Part shown: positions 51,983-60,939 of the stretch, piece by piece
How positions within the stretch are numbered: the stretch's first letter is position 1
How the letters are laid out: the number at the start of each line of letters is the position of its first letter
Assembly (NCBI RefSeq): GCF_028128765.1
Contig: NZ_LBJG01000024.1
Location: 186,001-250,000 of the forward strand
DNA length: 64,000 nucleotides
Source of the DNA: Bradyrhizobium sp. CCBAU 51627
Lineage (GTDB): Bacteria; Pseudomonadota; Alphaproteobacteria; Rhizobiales; Xanthobacteraceae
Reading direction: 5' to 3'
Notes under the pieces: model-generated
Told to the model about the DNA's origin: nothing
What the model saw: the letters and a program-made list of their open reading frames with translations, nothing else
Databases searched by the model: none
Position numbers and translations under genes: made by a program

Positions 51983-53554
51983 CTACATCCCCGTCAGCTT
52001 GGTCACATACACGTTCAGTGTGCCGCCGGCTTCCGCCACCACGCGCAGCGTCTTGGAATCGAAGGCGATCTCGGCCAGCGTCAGGCTGCTGATGACGGCC
52101 TCGACCTTGAGGCCATCCTCGCTCTTCTGGTAGTCGGCGATCGCGGCGGCGATCTTCTCGCGCGCGTTGGCAGCGATCGGTTTCAGGTCGAGCGTCGCCT
52201 TCCGCACCAGCGCCTGCTGCATCTGCGGTACCACCGCGCGGGCCGCTGCGCCCAGCAGGCCGAATGCCGCCTCGGATTCCACTGCGAGCTGGATGTCGGC
52301 GAGCCGCAGCGTCTGCTGCTCCTGGTCGAGCATCGGCCGGCCCCAGATGTGCACCGTCGCCTCTGCGCCGAGCCCGAGCCAACTCTTCTTTTCCTTGGCG
52401 CGCACCAGCAGCGAGATCAGGAGCCGCTCGCCCGACGGGACGACGTTGACGTTCTTCACCGTGACCTCGACCGGGCCGGAGCCGTCCTCGGGATAGGTGT
52501 GCCCGACCATTTGCGCCGCGATCAGCTTGTTGATCTCGGTGAAGGGCACGTCGATGGGAACGCCGATGTTCACGCCGGTGCCGGTCGGCGGCACGATCGA
52601 GATCTTGTCGGGGAACGGGCAGTCCGGCTTGGTCGGCGTCGACGTCACGCGCGTCTCGGCCTCGAGCCCGAGCAGCAGCGTCACGGCCTGCGCGTCGACG
52701 CGCGGTTGCGCCGCGATGGCGCGAGTCGGCTTCATCTCGAGCCAGAGCGGCGGCAATGCCGACGAGGAACTGCTGCCCTGCAGCGGGATCGAGCGGCAGG
52801 CCTTGGCCCATTGCAGCTTCGCGTTCTCGCGCAGGCTGGGGTCGTTGCGGATGCGCTCGGCGACGACGTTGAGCTGATCGCCGACCGTCTTGTCGATCAG
52901 CGGCTTCACCTGCGCGGGAACGTTGACCTTGGCGCCGGCGACGTTGACGTTGGTGTCGCCGAGATTGACCTGCGCGCCGAGATTGGGCTCGAGATGCCAG
53001 GCGGCCGCCAGCTTCGGGCGCGAGGTGACGACCACGTTGCCCTTGATCTCGGCGCTCGCGTTCAGATTCTTGATGTTGACCGCGCCGATCCGTTTTGCCG
53101 CGTCGCCGCCGAGCACGCTGCTCAGCGCATCGCCGAGTGCGCCGGTGGCTTTCGCCGACAGCGAGCCCGTCACGTTCAGCTTGCCGCTGATCGGCGTCGA
53201 CAGCGTCAGCACGTCCTTGTCGCCGGTCGTCGACATCGGTCCGCGAGTGGCGGTCCAGCCGATATCGGCGTTTTCCAGGATCTGCGAGATCGGGTTCTCG
53301 GCCTTGCCGGCGAAATTACGCGGCGCCGCCTTCTCGGCCTGCTCGCGGATCGCCGACAGCGCGATCGCCACCGGTGCCACCACGATCGAGCTCTTCGACG
53401 CCGGCGGCAGCGGCGGCAGCTCTGCGACGGGCGGCGCCGAATTGGTCGCGCGCGGCGACAGCAGGTCCATGACCTTCAGGCTGATGAAAAACGACCCCGC
53501 GAGCACCGCAACGGCGATCAGGACAGTCTTCAAATTCAACGTCAGACGCATCAA
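51983..53554 (-). CDS. DUF4403 family protein
   Basis: Protein of 523 residues. A membrane anchor or signal (about 8-28, LKTVLIAVAVLAGSFFISLK) is followed by the long DUF4403 region: SSIVVAPVAIALSAIREQAE, WAKACRSIPLQGSSSSSALP, PLWLEMKPTRAIAAQPRVDA and a C-terminal LTLAEIAFDSKTLRVVAEAG. It is likely an envelope protein with BPI/TULIP-like lipid-binding folds, as suggested for the family, but no function is known. A repeat of Ala/Val-rich strands fills the rest. Confidence 0.88.
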   Translation of the reverse strand: MMRLTLNLKTVLIAVAVLAGSFFISLKVMDLLSPRATNSAPPVAELPPLPPASKSSIVVAPVAIALSAIREQAEKAAPRNFAGKAENPISQILENADIGWTATRGPMSTTGDKDVLTLSTPISGKLNVTGSLSAKATGALGDALSSVLGGDAAKRIGAVNIKNLNASAEIKGNVVVTSRPKLAAAWHLEPNLGAQVNLGDTNVNVAGAKVNVPAQVKPLIDKTVGDQLNVVAERIRNDPSLRENAKLQWAKACRSIPLQGSSSSSALPPLWLEMKPTRAIAAQPRVDAQAVTLLLGLEAETRVTSTPTKPDCPFPDKISIVPPTGTGVNIGVPIDVPFTEINKLIAAQMVGHTYPEDGSGPVEVTVKNVNVVPSGERLLISLLVRAKEKKSWLGLGAEATVHIWGRPMLDQEQQTLRLADIQLAVESEAAFGLLGAAARAVVPQMQQALVRKATLDLKPIAANAREKIAAAIADYQKSEDGLKVEAVISSLTLAEIAFDSKTLRVVAEAGGTLNVYVTKLTGM

Positions 53555-53662
53555 TCCCCCAGGCCGCCCCAGGAAGGATTTTACAGGGCAGGCGAGCAGG
53601 GCGCTAGAGCGTACCGATGGGGTGGAATTGCGGCAAACGGGTTAACGGCTGTGGCCGCGCAG

Positions 53663-54301
53663 CTAGCCGCGCTTCTGACGCCGCACGGCTCTCACCTTGC
53701 CGCTGGCGCCGCCACCGCAGAACAGACGATCGCCGCCGTCGGACTCCAGACCCGAGACCATCGTCCCCTCGGGCATATCGAGCTGCTCCAGCACCTTCCC
53801 GGTCTCAGGATCGATCCGCCTGACGTCGCTGTCATCACCTTCCCAGGTGCCATGCCAGAGCTCGCCGTCGACCCAGGTCACGCCGGTCACGAAGCGCTTG
53901 CTCTCGATGGTGCGGAGAATCTTGCCGGTGTCGGGATCGATCTGATGGATCTTGCGGTCGCGATATTGCCCGACCCAGAGCGAGCCTTCGGCCCAGGCCA
54001 GACCAGAATCGCCGCCACCCCCGGGCGCGGGGATCGTGCTGACGATCGCGCCGCTCGCCGCGTCGATCTTCTGGATGCGATCCTCCGCGATCTGGAACAG
54101 GTGCCGGCCATCGAACGCCGTGCCCGCATGGGCGGCGACATCGAGCGAGCGCGCGATCTTGCCGTTCGCGGGGTCGATGGCATTCAGCCTGTCGCCCGAT
54201 GCGAACCAGAGATGGGTGCCGTCATAGCTGACGCCATGTACGGCCTCGACGCCGGGAAAGGGGCCGTACTCGGCGACAATCTCTGCCGTGGAACGCTTCA
54301 T
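53663..54301 (-). CDS. Beta-propeller-like protein
   Basis: Protein of 212 residues made of repeating blades of about 40 residues: GVSYDGTHLWFASGDRLNAI, GTAFDGRHLFQIAEDRIQKI, GLAWAEGSLWVGQYRDRKIH and GVTWVDGELWHGTWEGDDSD. It resembles YVTN/glutaminyl cyclotransferase-like propellers. There is no signal peptide. It lies downstream of the winged-helix regulator on the same strand, separated by a short repeat, and may be co-regulated with the DUF899 gene. Confidence 0.75.
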   Translation of the reverse strand: MKRSTAEIVAEYGPFPGVEAVHGVSYDGTHLWFASGDRLNAIDPANGKIARSLDVAAHAGTAFDGRHLFQIAEDRIQKIDAASGAIVSTIPAPGGGGDSGLAWAEGSLWVGQYRDRKIHQIDPDTGKILRTIESKRFVTGVTWVDGELWHGTWEGDDSDVRRIDPETGKVLEQLDMPEGTMVSGLESDGGDRLFCGGGASGKVRAVRRQKRG

Positions 54302-54336
54302 GTGCTCGATCCCTGTGATGCGGCTTTATTGTTTAC

Positions 54337-54381
54337 GCATGATCTTCTCGGAAAACCGCTGCACACTTTTCCGGATCATGC
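54337..54381. repeat. Short palindromic repeat, family F
   Basis: GCATGATC and GATCATGC form the outer arms and CGGAAAA and TTTTCCG the inner arms. This is a dispersed repeat I recall from rhizobial genomes; only one copy is seen here. Confidence 0.65.
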
Positions 54382-54387
54382 TTTAAC

Positions 54388-55608
54388 CTACGCCTTTAAC
54401 AGCGGCGAGGGGAGTAACAAGCCTGTCGGGAAACCCGGCACGGGCGGGGTCATCCAGCGCCGCGCCCTTCCGTGTCCGAACGACTGTACCTTGTTCGATC
54501 GCGCCAGCTCTTCGAGCGCCCGCTGCACCGAGCGCGCGCTCATTTGAAGGGCGAGTGCGAGCGCCGAGCTCGACCACGGCTCGCCATCGGCGAGAATGGC
54601 GAGCACGGCGGCGTGCTTCTCCTCGACCGGCCGGGCCAGCACCAGGACGTCGCGCGTCTTGCGCGGCGCGAGCTCAAAGCCCTGCCTGGTTGCGCTGATC
54701 TCGGCCAGCGGCCTGAGCTGGGTGCGGAGCCGCCCGATCTCGACGCGCAAGCGGGCGCGATGGGACTCATCGACGTGCCTCGCCTGAAACGCACCTGCGA
54801 TCAGCGCCTCGCGCGAGACATCGGCGGGCCAGGCTTGCGCCAGCAGACGGGCGAGCGCGAACAGCACGGGCCGCGTGCCCAGCGAGACGGCAACGCCTTG
54901 CCTGCGCACGACATGATGAAAGGTATCGACGACAAGCGCAGTCGAGGTCGCCAGCCGCTCGACCTCGCCGAGCAGCAGCGGGTGCTCGCTGCCGCGTGCG
55001 ATCAGTCGCGCAGCCGGCGTGTTCAGGATCAGGTTTGCGCTGTCGACCTCGGCCACAAGCGCCGGAATGCCGGATTGCCGCGCGGCCTTGCCTGCGCGAT
55101 CGAGCGCAGCGCGAGCGTCCTGTGTTCTTAGTCGTCTGATGGCGATGCCGACGACCACCAGCTCGCGAACGACGAGAGACGCGGCCGGAAGCGGAGAGGC
55201 GCCGATCTCGGCCAGCGTGCGCTCGGCCTCGTCGATCCTCCCGAGCAGGAGCAGGCGGCGCGCTTCGATGTGGCCCGCATGGGCGGCATTGGCGACATCG
55301 CCATGGCTTGCGAGTGTCGCCCGTGCGCCCGCGAGCGCCCTGGGCGGCCAGTTCAGCTCGCGCGAGACCAGCGCGATCTCGGCCTCGGCGACCACGCATC
55401 TGGCGCGTGCGACGGCTTCCCGCGGACCGAAGGCGCGCGCGGCGCTGCGCAGCAGCGTCTTGGCTTTGGCGAGATCGCCGAGCTGCGCCATCGCGATGCC
55501 GCGCAGCGCCAGCGACGGCGCATCGTTGCGCAGTGCGACGCGGTTGAGGGCGCCGAGCGGATCGCCGGCCTCGAGCGCCCGCGCGGCGGCCGTGATCAGC
55601 GAGTCCAT
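54388..55608 (-). CDS. Regulator with TPR-like N-terminus and winged-helix C-terminus
   Basis: Protein of 406 residues. The N-terminal 300 residues are helical and Ala/Leu-rich (TPR-like; ALNRVALRNDAPSLALRGIA, RLLLLGRIDEAERTLAEIGA). The C-terminus holds a helix-turn-helix (WSSSALALALQMSARSVQRA, LEELARSNKVQSFGHGRARR). It is divergent from the DUF899 gene with 141 bases between, so it most likely controls that gene. No known family name comes to mind. Confidence 0.75.
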   Translation of the reverse strand: MDSLITAAARALEAGDPLGALNRVALRNDAPSLALRGIAMAQLGDLAKAKTLLRSAARAFGPREAVARARCVVAEAEIALVSRELNWPPRALAGARATLASHGDVANAAHAGHIEARRLLLLGRIDEAERTLAEIGASPLPAASLVVRELVVVGIAIRRLRTQDARAALDRAGKAARQSGIPALVAEVDSANLILNTPAARLIARGSEHPLLLGEVERLATSTALVVDTFHHVVRRQGVAVSLGTRPVLFALARLLAQAWPADVSREALIAGAFQARHVDESHRARLRVEIGRLRTQLRPLAEISATRQGFELAPRKTRDVLVLARPVEEKHAAVLAILADGEPWSSSALALALQMSARSVQRALEELARSNKVQSFGHGRARRWMTPPVPGFPTGLLLPSPLLKA

Positions 55609-55749
55609 GAAAATCCCGCCACACTTGTTACTCCCACCGCGCCCTCATCCGGTGCGAGAACTCGCTCACGACCGACGATGTGCGGTGACGGGCGAGTGGT
55701 TCCGCAAGAGGCGGAGCGATCGTTCAGGCAAGAGGTTTGGAGAGCTATC

Positions 55750-56532
55750 ATGACATCAGCAGACAAGGCAGGAAGTAACGGACAGGTTGCCATGCAAACA
55801 CCGCCAGTGGTGTCGCCGCAGGAGTGGGAAGCAGCCCGTCAGCAACTGCTCGTGAAGGAAAAGGCGCATACCCGCGCCCGCGACGCCCTCGCCGCCGAAC
55901 GCCGGCGCATGCCGTGGATGGCCGTAGACAAAACCTACGCATTCGAGACGCCCTCGGGCAAGGCCAGTCTGCTCGATCTATTCCAGGGCCGCCGCCAGCT
56001 GATCCTCTACCGGGCCTTCTTCGAGCCCGGCGTGTTCGGCTGGCCCGACCATGCCTGCCGCGGCTGCTCCATGGTGGCCGACCAGGTCGCCCATGTCTCG
56101 CATTTGAACGCCCGCGACACCACGCTGGTGTTCGCCTCGCGTGCGCCGCAGGCGGACATCGCGCGGCTGAAGGCGCGGATGGACTGGACCATGCCGTGGG
56201 TCACTATCACCGACAGTTTTGACGCCGATTTCGGCGTCGGCGAGTGGCACGGCACCAACGTGTTCTACCGCGACGGCACTCGCATCTTCCGCACCTATCT
56301 GATCAAGAGCCGCGGCGACGAGCAGATGGGCGGCACCTGGAACTATCTCGACATTACCCCGCTCGGCCGGCAGGAGGTCTGGGAGGACTCGCCGAAAGGC
56401 TATCCGCAGACGCCGACCTACAAATGGTGGAACTGGCACGACAGCTACGAGGATGGCGCGGCGCCCGACAAGAAGTGGGTCGAGGTGTCGGATGCCGGCG
56501 AGATCGCGCTCCGCGCGGCGGGCGCGCAGTGA
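55750..56532 (+). CDS. DUF899 family thioredoxin-like protein
   Basis: Protein of 260 residues with the DUF899 pattern: YRAFFEPGVFGWPDHACRGC (C103, C106), SMVADQVAHVSHLNARDTTL, DFGVGEWHGTNVFYRDGTRI and the C-terminal YKWWNWHDSYEDGA. The fold is thioredoxin-like, with two cysteines three residues apart. Activity is not known. The start MTSADKAGSN has GGAGAG seven bases before it. The next gene overlaps its stop. Confidence 0.88.
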   Translation: MTSADKAGSNGQVAMQTPPVVSPQEWEAARQQLLVKEKAHTRARDALAAERRRMPWMAVDKTYAFETPSGKASLLDLFQGRRQLILYRAFFEPGVFGWPDHACRGCSMVADQVAHVSHLNARDTTLVFASRAPQADIARLKARMDWTMPWVTITDSFDADFGVGEWHGTNVFYRDGTRIFRTYLIKSRGDEQMGGTWNYLDITPLGRQEVWEDSPKGYPQTPTYKWWNWHDSYEDGAAPDKKWVEVSDAGEIALRAAGAQ

Positions 56533-56801
56533 GTCACGTTCATCTCGCTGATGCCAGCCGCGACGGCCGCGAAGCCGCATCTCACCTCGCCAGATGGCTG
56601 GGTCTTGCGGCCACGCCCACCTTCGCGGTGATGGCCGTGCTGACGGCCGTCTTCAGTGGCGGCCCGGCGGACATGCTTTGCAACGCCGGGCACGGGCTGT
56701 CGATGGGCGGGATGGTGCCGATGTATCTCCTGATGAGCGCGTTTCATTCGGCGGCGTGGCTGCGGCTGATCTCGGGGCGGCGACGCGCTGGGCGGGTCTA
56801 A
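56529..56801 (+). CDS. Small membrane protein linked to DUF899 gene
   Basis: Protein of 90 residues from a GTG that overlaps the DUF899 stop (GTGA). Two hydrophobic helices (LGLAATPTFAVMAVLTAVFS and GMVPMYLLMSAFHSAAWLRL) enclose a conserved-looking CNAGHGLSMGG loop. Coupled translation ties it to the DUF899 protein. The Cys and His in the loop could bind metal. No family recognised. Confidence 0.75.
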   Translation: MSHVHLADASRDGREAASHLARWLGLAATPTFAVMAVLTAVFSGGPADMLCNAGHGLSMGGMVPMYLLMSAFHSAAWLRLISGRRRAGRV

Positions 56802-56856
56802 GCAGTTCGTCGGCCCAAATCGAAGATGGCCCTGGGTCTCACCTGGGCCGTCTTTG

Positions 56857-57381
56857 CTATTTGCCGCTGCCGTCGACGAACAGCTCCATCAGGACTTCAT
56901 CGAAATATCGGCCGTTCTGCTTCAGCGCCTTCACCTCGCGGCCGTATTCGACGAAGCCGGCGGCCTTGTAGAGGCGTAACGCCGCTTCGTTCTGGCTCGC
57001 AACCGAGAGTTGGAGCTTTTCGACGTGCTTTGCGGCATGGGCAATGACGGTGTCGACGAGGCGCCGGCCGACGCCGGCTCTTCCCGCCGATGATCGCACA
57101 TACATGCCCCAGAGATCGGCCTTGTGCATGGTCTGGGGACCATCCTGCCGCCAGAACCCGGCGACGCCGACGAGTTCACCTGCGATGAAGGCGCCGAAGA
57201 CGTCCGAGATGGCGAGGCGCTCCTCGAACCATGGGAGAGGCTTTTCTTGTTCGCGCGCGAAGGTGCTGGCGAAAGCCTCGGGGTGCGCCGCGAGCGCTTC
57301 CAGCCCGATCTGTCGGTAAATCGCGGCGTCTGCGCGTGTGAGTTGCCTGATGTCGAGAGTGCTATGCGGCACGTGTCTCAA
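56857..57381 (-). CDS. GNAT family N-acetyltransferase
   Basis: Protein of 174 residues with the GNAT pattern: LDIRQLTRADAAIYRQIGLE, the acetyl-CoA loop YVRSSAGRAGVGRRLVDTVI (R-x-x-G-x-G/A) and LSVASQNEAALRLYKAAGFV. It acetylates an unknown amine. It is divergent from the lyase gene, with a 96-base gap. Confidence 0.88.
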   Translation of the reverse strand: MRHVPHSTLDIRQLTRADAAIYRQIGLEALAAHPEAFASTFAREQEKPLPWFEERLAISDVFGAFIAGELVGVAGFWRQDGPQTMHKADLWGMYVRSSAGRAGVGRRLVDTVIAHAAKHVEKLQLSVASQNEAALRLYKAAGFVEYGREVKALKQNGRYFDEVLMELFVDGSGK

Positions 57382-57477
57382 ACCTTTTGTCTCTCACGGA
57401 CGAACTGACTATGCCGGTTGCGTCCGGGCAAGCTTTGTTCGTACATGGATCGCAATAGACACACCAAGGGAAACGTC

Positions 57478-58818
57478 ATGGCGAGCACCGTTTTCGATTC
57501 CGTCCTGTTCCGCGACATGTTCGGCACCGCCGAGATGCGCGCGGTGTTTTCGGACGAGGCCCTGGTCGGGCGTTACCTGGAAACGGAGGCGGCGCTCGCC
57601 CGGGCGCAAGGCCGTGCCGGCGTGGTGCCGAAGGATGCGGCCGCGGCCATCGACGCCGCCTCGCGCAACATCAAGCTCGATTTCGACAGGCTGCGCCACG
57701 AGACCGAGATCGTCGGCTATCCGATCCTGCCGCTGGTGCACCAATTGTCCGCAGCCGCCGGCGAGGCCGGCCGCTACGTGCATTGGGGCGCAACCACGCA
57801 GGACATCATGGACACCGCCAACGTGCTCCAGATCCGCGCCGCGCTCGACATCGTCGCGCGCGACCTGAAAGAGCTGCGCGCCATTCTCGTGGATCTTGCG
57901 CGCAGGCATCGCGATACGCCGATGGCCGGCCGCACCCATCTGCAGCAGGCGCTGCCGGTGACGTTCGGCTACAAGGTCGCGGTCTGGCTATCCTCGATCG
58001 ACCGTCATATCGAACGTGTCGAGCAGGCGCGGCCGCGCATCCTGCTCGGCGAGTTCTCCGGCGCCGCCGGCACGCTTGCCTCGGTCGGGGAGGGCGGCCT
58101 GGACATGCAGCGGATGTTCTGCGAGGAGCTCGGCCTCAACCAGCCGCCGATCACCTGGCACGTCGCGCGCGACGGCATTGCCGAGGCGGTGACGCTGCTC
58201 GGCCTGATCACCGGAACGCTCGGCAAGATCGCCACCGACGTGATGCTGATGTGTGCGACCGAGTTCGGCGAACTGTCCGAACCTTTCGTGCATGGGCGTG
58301 GCGCGTCCTCCACCATGCCGCAGAAGCGCAACCCGATCTCGAGCGAGCTGATGCTCGCGGCCGCCAAGGCCGTGCGTCAGCACGTCGCCGCCATGCTCGA
58401 CGGCATGATCCACGATTTCGAGCGCGCCACCGGCCCCTGGCACCTGGAATGGGTGTCGCTGCCGGAGAGCTTTCTACTGACCGCGTCCTCCCTTGCGAAC
58501 GCGAAGTTCATGCTCGCCGGCCTCGTCGTGCATGAGAGCCGCATGCGCGCCAATCTCGGCCTGACCCACGGCCTGATCGTCGCCGAAGCCGTGATGATGG
58601 CGGCGGCGCCCAAGCTCGGGCGTCAACACGCGCATGACGTCGTTTATGATGCCTGCCGCAAGGCGATCGAGCATGGCGGCGATCTCGCCGATATCCTGTC
58701 CGGCGCCCCGGAGATCGTCACCGCGCTCGGCGGCGTCGATGCCATCCGCCGCCATTGCGATCCCGCCAATTATCTCGGCCTCTCCGGCCGGATGGTCGAT
58801 CGCGTGCTCGGCGGCTGA
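57478..58818 (+). CDS. Fumarase/aspartase superfamily lyase (PcaB/adenylosuccinate lyase-like)
   Basis: Protein of 446 residues with HWGATTQDIMDT, GRTHLQQALPVTFGYKVAVW (His154) and the superfamily signature SSTMPQKRNP (277-286). The length and the HWGATTQD block fit 3-carboxy-cis,cis-muconate cycloisomerase (PcaB) or an adenylosuccinate-lyase-like subgroup. No other protocatechuate genes are near, so the substrate is undecided. The start MASTVFDSVLFRDMFGT is the family N-terminus. Confidence 0.85.
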   Translation: MASTVFDSVLFRDMFGTAEMRAVFSDEALVGRYLETEAALARAQGRAGVVPKDAAAAIDAASRNIKLDFDRLRHETEIVGYPILPLVHQLSAAAGEAGRYVHWGATTQDIMDTANVLQIRAALDIVARDLKELRAILVDLARRHRDTPMAGRTHLQQALPVTFGYKVAVWLSSIDRHIERVEQARPRILLGEFSGAAGTLASVGEGGLDMQRMFCEELGLNQPPITWHVARDGIAEAVTLLGLITGTLGKIATDVMLMCATEFGELSEPFVHGRGASSTMPQKRNPISSELMLAAAKAVRQHVAAMLDGMIHDFERATGPWHLEWVSLPESFLLTASSLANAKFMLAGLVVHESRMRANLGLTHGLIVAEAVMMAAAPKLGRQHAHDVVYDACRKAIEHGGDLADILSGAPEIVTALGGVDAIRRHCDPANYLGLSGRMVDRVLGG

Positions 58819-58841
58819 GCTGATCGCCTTTCCTGAAACGA

Positions 58842-58868
58842 AAAAGGCCCCGGTGACCGCGGCCTTTT
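58842..58868. terminator. Bidirectional terminator
   Basis: AAAGGCC/GGCCTTT with an inner CGGTGACCG hairpin and flanking A and T runs, between the convergent lyase and L,D-transpeptidase genes. Confidence 0.82.
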
Positions 58869-58894
58869 GCATTGAAAGCGACTTGCCGTTTCGC

Positions 58895-59578
58895 TTACCG
58901 AAGCTCGGCCCGCCGCTCGGTCATCGGCAGCACGATCACCTTGGTGCCGACGCTGACGCGGGAGTAGAGGTCGGTCACGTCGTCATTGGTCAGGCGGATG
59001 CAGCCGGAAGAGACGTGCTTGCCGATGGTGTCGGGGGCGTTGGTGCCGTGGATGCGGTAGACGGTGCCGCCGAGATACATGGCGCGGGCTCCCAGCGGAT
59101 TGCCGGGGCCGCCGGCCATGTGGCGTGGCAAGTACGGCTGGCGCTGGATCATTTCCGGCGGAGGAGTCCAGTCCGGCCACTCGGCCTTCTTGGTCACCGA
59201 CTGGGTGCCGGACCAGGTAAAGCCGTCGCGGCCGACGCCGATGCCGTAGCGGATGGCCTGGCCGTTACCGAGCACATAATAGAGATAGGTGTTGGGCGTA
59301 TCGATGATGATCGTGCCCGGCGCCTCGCGCGTCGCATAGGAAACAGTCTGGCGGCGGAAGCGCGCCGGTGTTTCGACGGCGTCCTGATCATCGGACGGCG
59401 CGGTCTGGTAGGCCGGGGCCTGATAGGGCTGGTATGGTTGAAGCGGCTGCGGCGCGAAGAACGGGAAGAGCTGAACCGGCGCGGCCTTGGCCGGGCCAGT
59501 GAGCGCGATTGCGGAGATCGCGGCTGCGCCAAAAGCAACGGCGCGCGAATACGTCTTGAACGTGTCCAGATTGAACAT
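58895..59578 (-). CDS. L,D-transpeptidase (YkuD)
   Basis: Protein of 227 residues with an N-terminal export segment (about 13-32, AVAFGAAAISAIALTGPAKA), a short Pro/Tyr/Gln linker and a YkuD domain. The active-site residues are His in YRIHGTNAPDTIGKHV and Cys in SSGCIRLTNDDV, with the standard Arg. It makes 3-3 cross-links in peptidoglycan or attaches lipoproteins. The catalytic part is very similar to the longer enzyme at 17283, which has Gly for this Arg. Confidence 0.9.
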   Translation of the reverse strand: MFNLDTFKTYSRAVAFGAAAISAIALTGPAKAAPVQLFPFFAPQPLQPYQPYQAPAYQTAPSDDQDAVETPARFRRQTVSYATREAPGTIIIDTPNTYLYYVLGNGQAIRYGIGVGRDGFTWSGTQSVTKKAEWPDWTPPPEMIQRQPYLPRHMAGGPGNPLGARAMYLGGTVYRIHGTNAPDTIGKHVSSGCIRLTNDDVTDLYSRVSVGTKVIVLPMTERRAELR

Positions 59579-59853
59579 GTGATCGCCCCTGTTTGCTCGG
59601 TGTTTTCAGACCACCGCGGCACCATTTCGGTGCTCCGTTGCCTAAAGTCCTAACGGCAAAAAGTTTCGGGACGTTTCCGCGGAAAACCGAAAACGGTTTC
59701 GTCGCGGAAAGGAATGTTTCATGACAGTTTCGTGGCCGCACGGCTCCGTTAACGAACAAAACAACGGGCCGACACTTCTGTGACGTCACACGCCTGAAAT
59801 ATCCTTCGTTGATGGTCGGTGCCTGAGAATCATCAAACTCTCGGGATTTCCCC
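59579..59853. promoter_or_regulatory. Divergent promoter region with palindrome
   Basis: Region between the L,D-transpeptidase and glycosyltransferase genes. TGTGACGTCACA at 59779-59790 is a perfect 12-base palindrome about 64 bases before the glycosyltransferase start, an obvious operator candidate. The regulator is unknown. Confidence 0.5.
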
Positions 59854-60906
59854 ATGCGGGTATTAATCGCGACCGACGCCTGGCATCCCCAGGTCAATGG
59901 CGTGGTGCGGACACTGACCTCGCTCGCAAGCGCGGCCAAGGCCCTCGATGTCCAGATCGACTTCCTGACGCCTGACGGCTTCAGGTCATGGCCGCTGCCG
60001 ACCTATCCGGGCCTGCGCATCGCGCTGCCCTCGGCCAAGGAGATCGCGCGGCGGATCGAGAGGTGCGCGCCGGACGCGCTGCATATCGCCACCGAAGGCC
60101 CGATCGGCTGGGCGGCCCGGGCCTATTGCCGCCGCAACCGGCTTGCCTTCACCAGCTCCTATACGACGCGCTTTCCCGAATACGTGTCGGTACGGACCGG
60201 CATTCCGGCTGCTGTCGGCTATGCCGTGCTGCGACATTTCCACGACGCCGCCGCCATGACCATGGTGGCGACCCCGTCGCTGCGGCAGGAGCTCGCAGGC
60301 CGCGGTTTCAAGCGGCTCGGCTTCTGGACGCGCGGCGTCAACACCGAACTGTTCCATCCAGATAGCCCGGCAAAGCTCGACCTGTCGGGTCCGATCTTCA
60401 TGACCATGGGCCGCGTCGCCGTTGAGAAGAATCTCGAGGCGTTTCTCTCGCTCGATCTACCCGGCACCAAGGTTGTCGTCGGCGACGGTCCACAGAAGGC
60501 CGCGCTCGAGAAGAAGTATCCTGATGTGGTGTTCCTCGGCGAGAAGAAAGGCGCGGATCTGACCGCGCATCTCGCCGCCGCCGACGTTTTCGTGTTTCCG
60601 AGTCTCACCGACACCTTTGGCGTCGTGCAGCTCGAGGCGCTTGCCTGCGGCACGCCCGTTGCGGCGTTTCCAGTGACGGGTCCGAAGGACGTCATCGCCG
60701 ATCACCCGATCGGCGCGATCGACAATGATCTGCGCGCCGCCTGCCTGCGCGCGCTCACCATGTCGCGTGAGACGTGCCGCAACTTCGCGCTGGAGCGCTC
60801 CTGGGAGAACAGCGCGCGCCAGTTCGTCGGCAATCTCACCTCACTGCAGCCCAGCCGGGCCTTGCGCGTCTCGCCTCGGATGGCGCGGCGGCCGGTGCGC
60901 GGCTGA
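59854..60906 (+). CDS. GT4-type glycosyltransferase
   Basis: Protein of 350 residues with a GT-B fold. The start MRVLIATDAWHPQVNGVVRT and the C-terminal donor motif DTFGVVQLEALACGTPVAAF (E-x7-E type) match the phosphatidyl-myo-inositol/diacylglycerol mannosyl- and glucosyltransferase group. It probably adds a hexose to a lipid at the inner membrane. The next gene encodes PmtA 33 bases later, consistent with a lipid role. Confidence 0.88.
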   Translation: MRVLIATDAWHPQVNGVVRTLTSLASAAKALDVQIDFLTPDGFRSWPLPTYPGLRIALPSAKEIARRIERCAPDALHIATEGPIGWAARAYCRRNRLAFTSSYTTRFPEYVSVRTGIPAAVGYAVLRHFHDAAAMTMVATPSLRQELAGRGFKRLGFWTRGVNTELFHPDSPAKLDLSGPIFMTMGRVAVEKNLEAFLSLDLPGTKVVVGDGPQKAALEKKYPDVVFLGEKKGADLTAHLAAADVFVFPSLTDTFGVVQLEALACGTPVAAFPVTGPKDVIADHPIGAIDNDLRAACLRALTMSRETCRNFALERSWENSARQFVGNLTSLQPSRALRVSPRMARRPVRG

Positions 60907-60939
60907 TCCATATTTTGACCCACAGCGAGAACCTCATCG

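Noticed and set aside
51929..54547. Long open frame on the plus strand opposite DUF4403 and the propeller gene
   Set aside because: It is antisense to two genes with clear family motifs, and its Arg/Asp/His-rich translation shows no domain.
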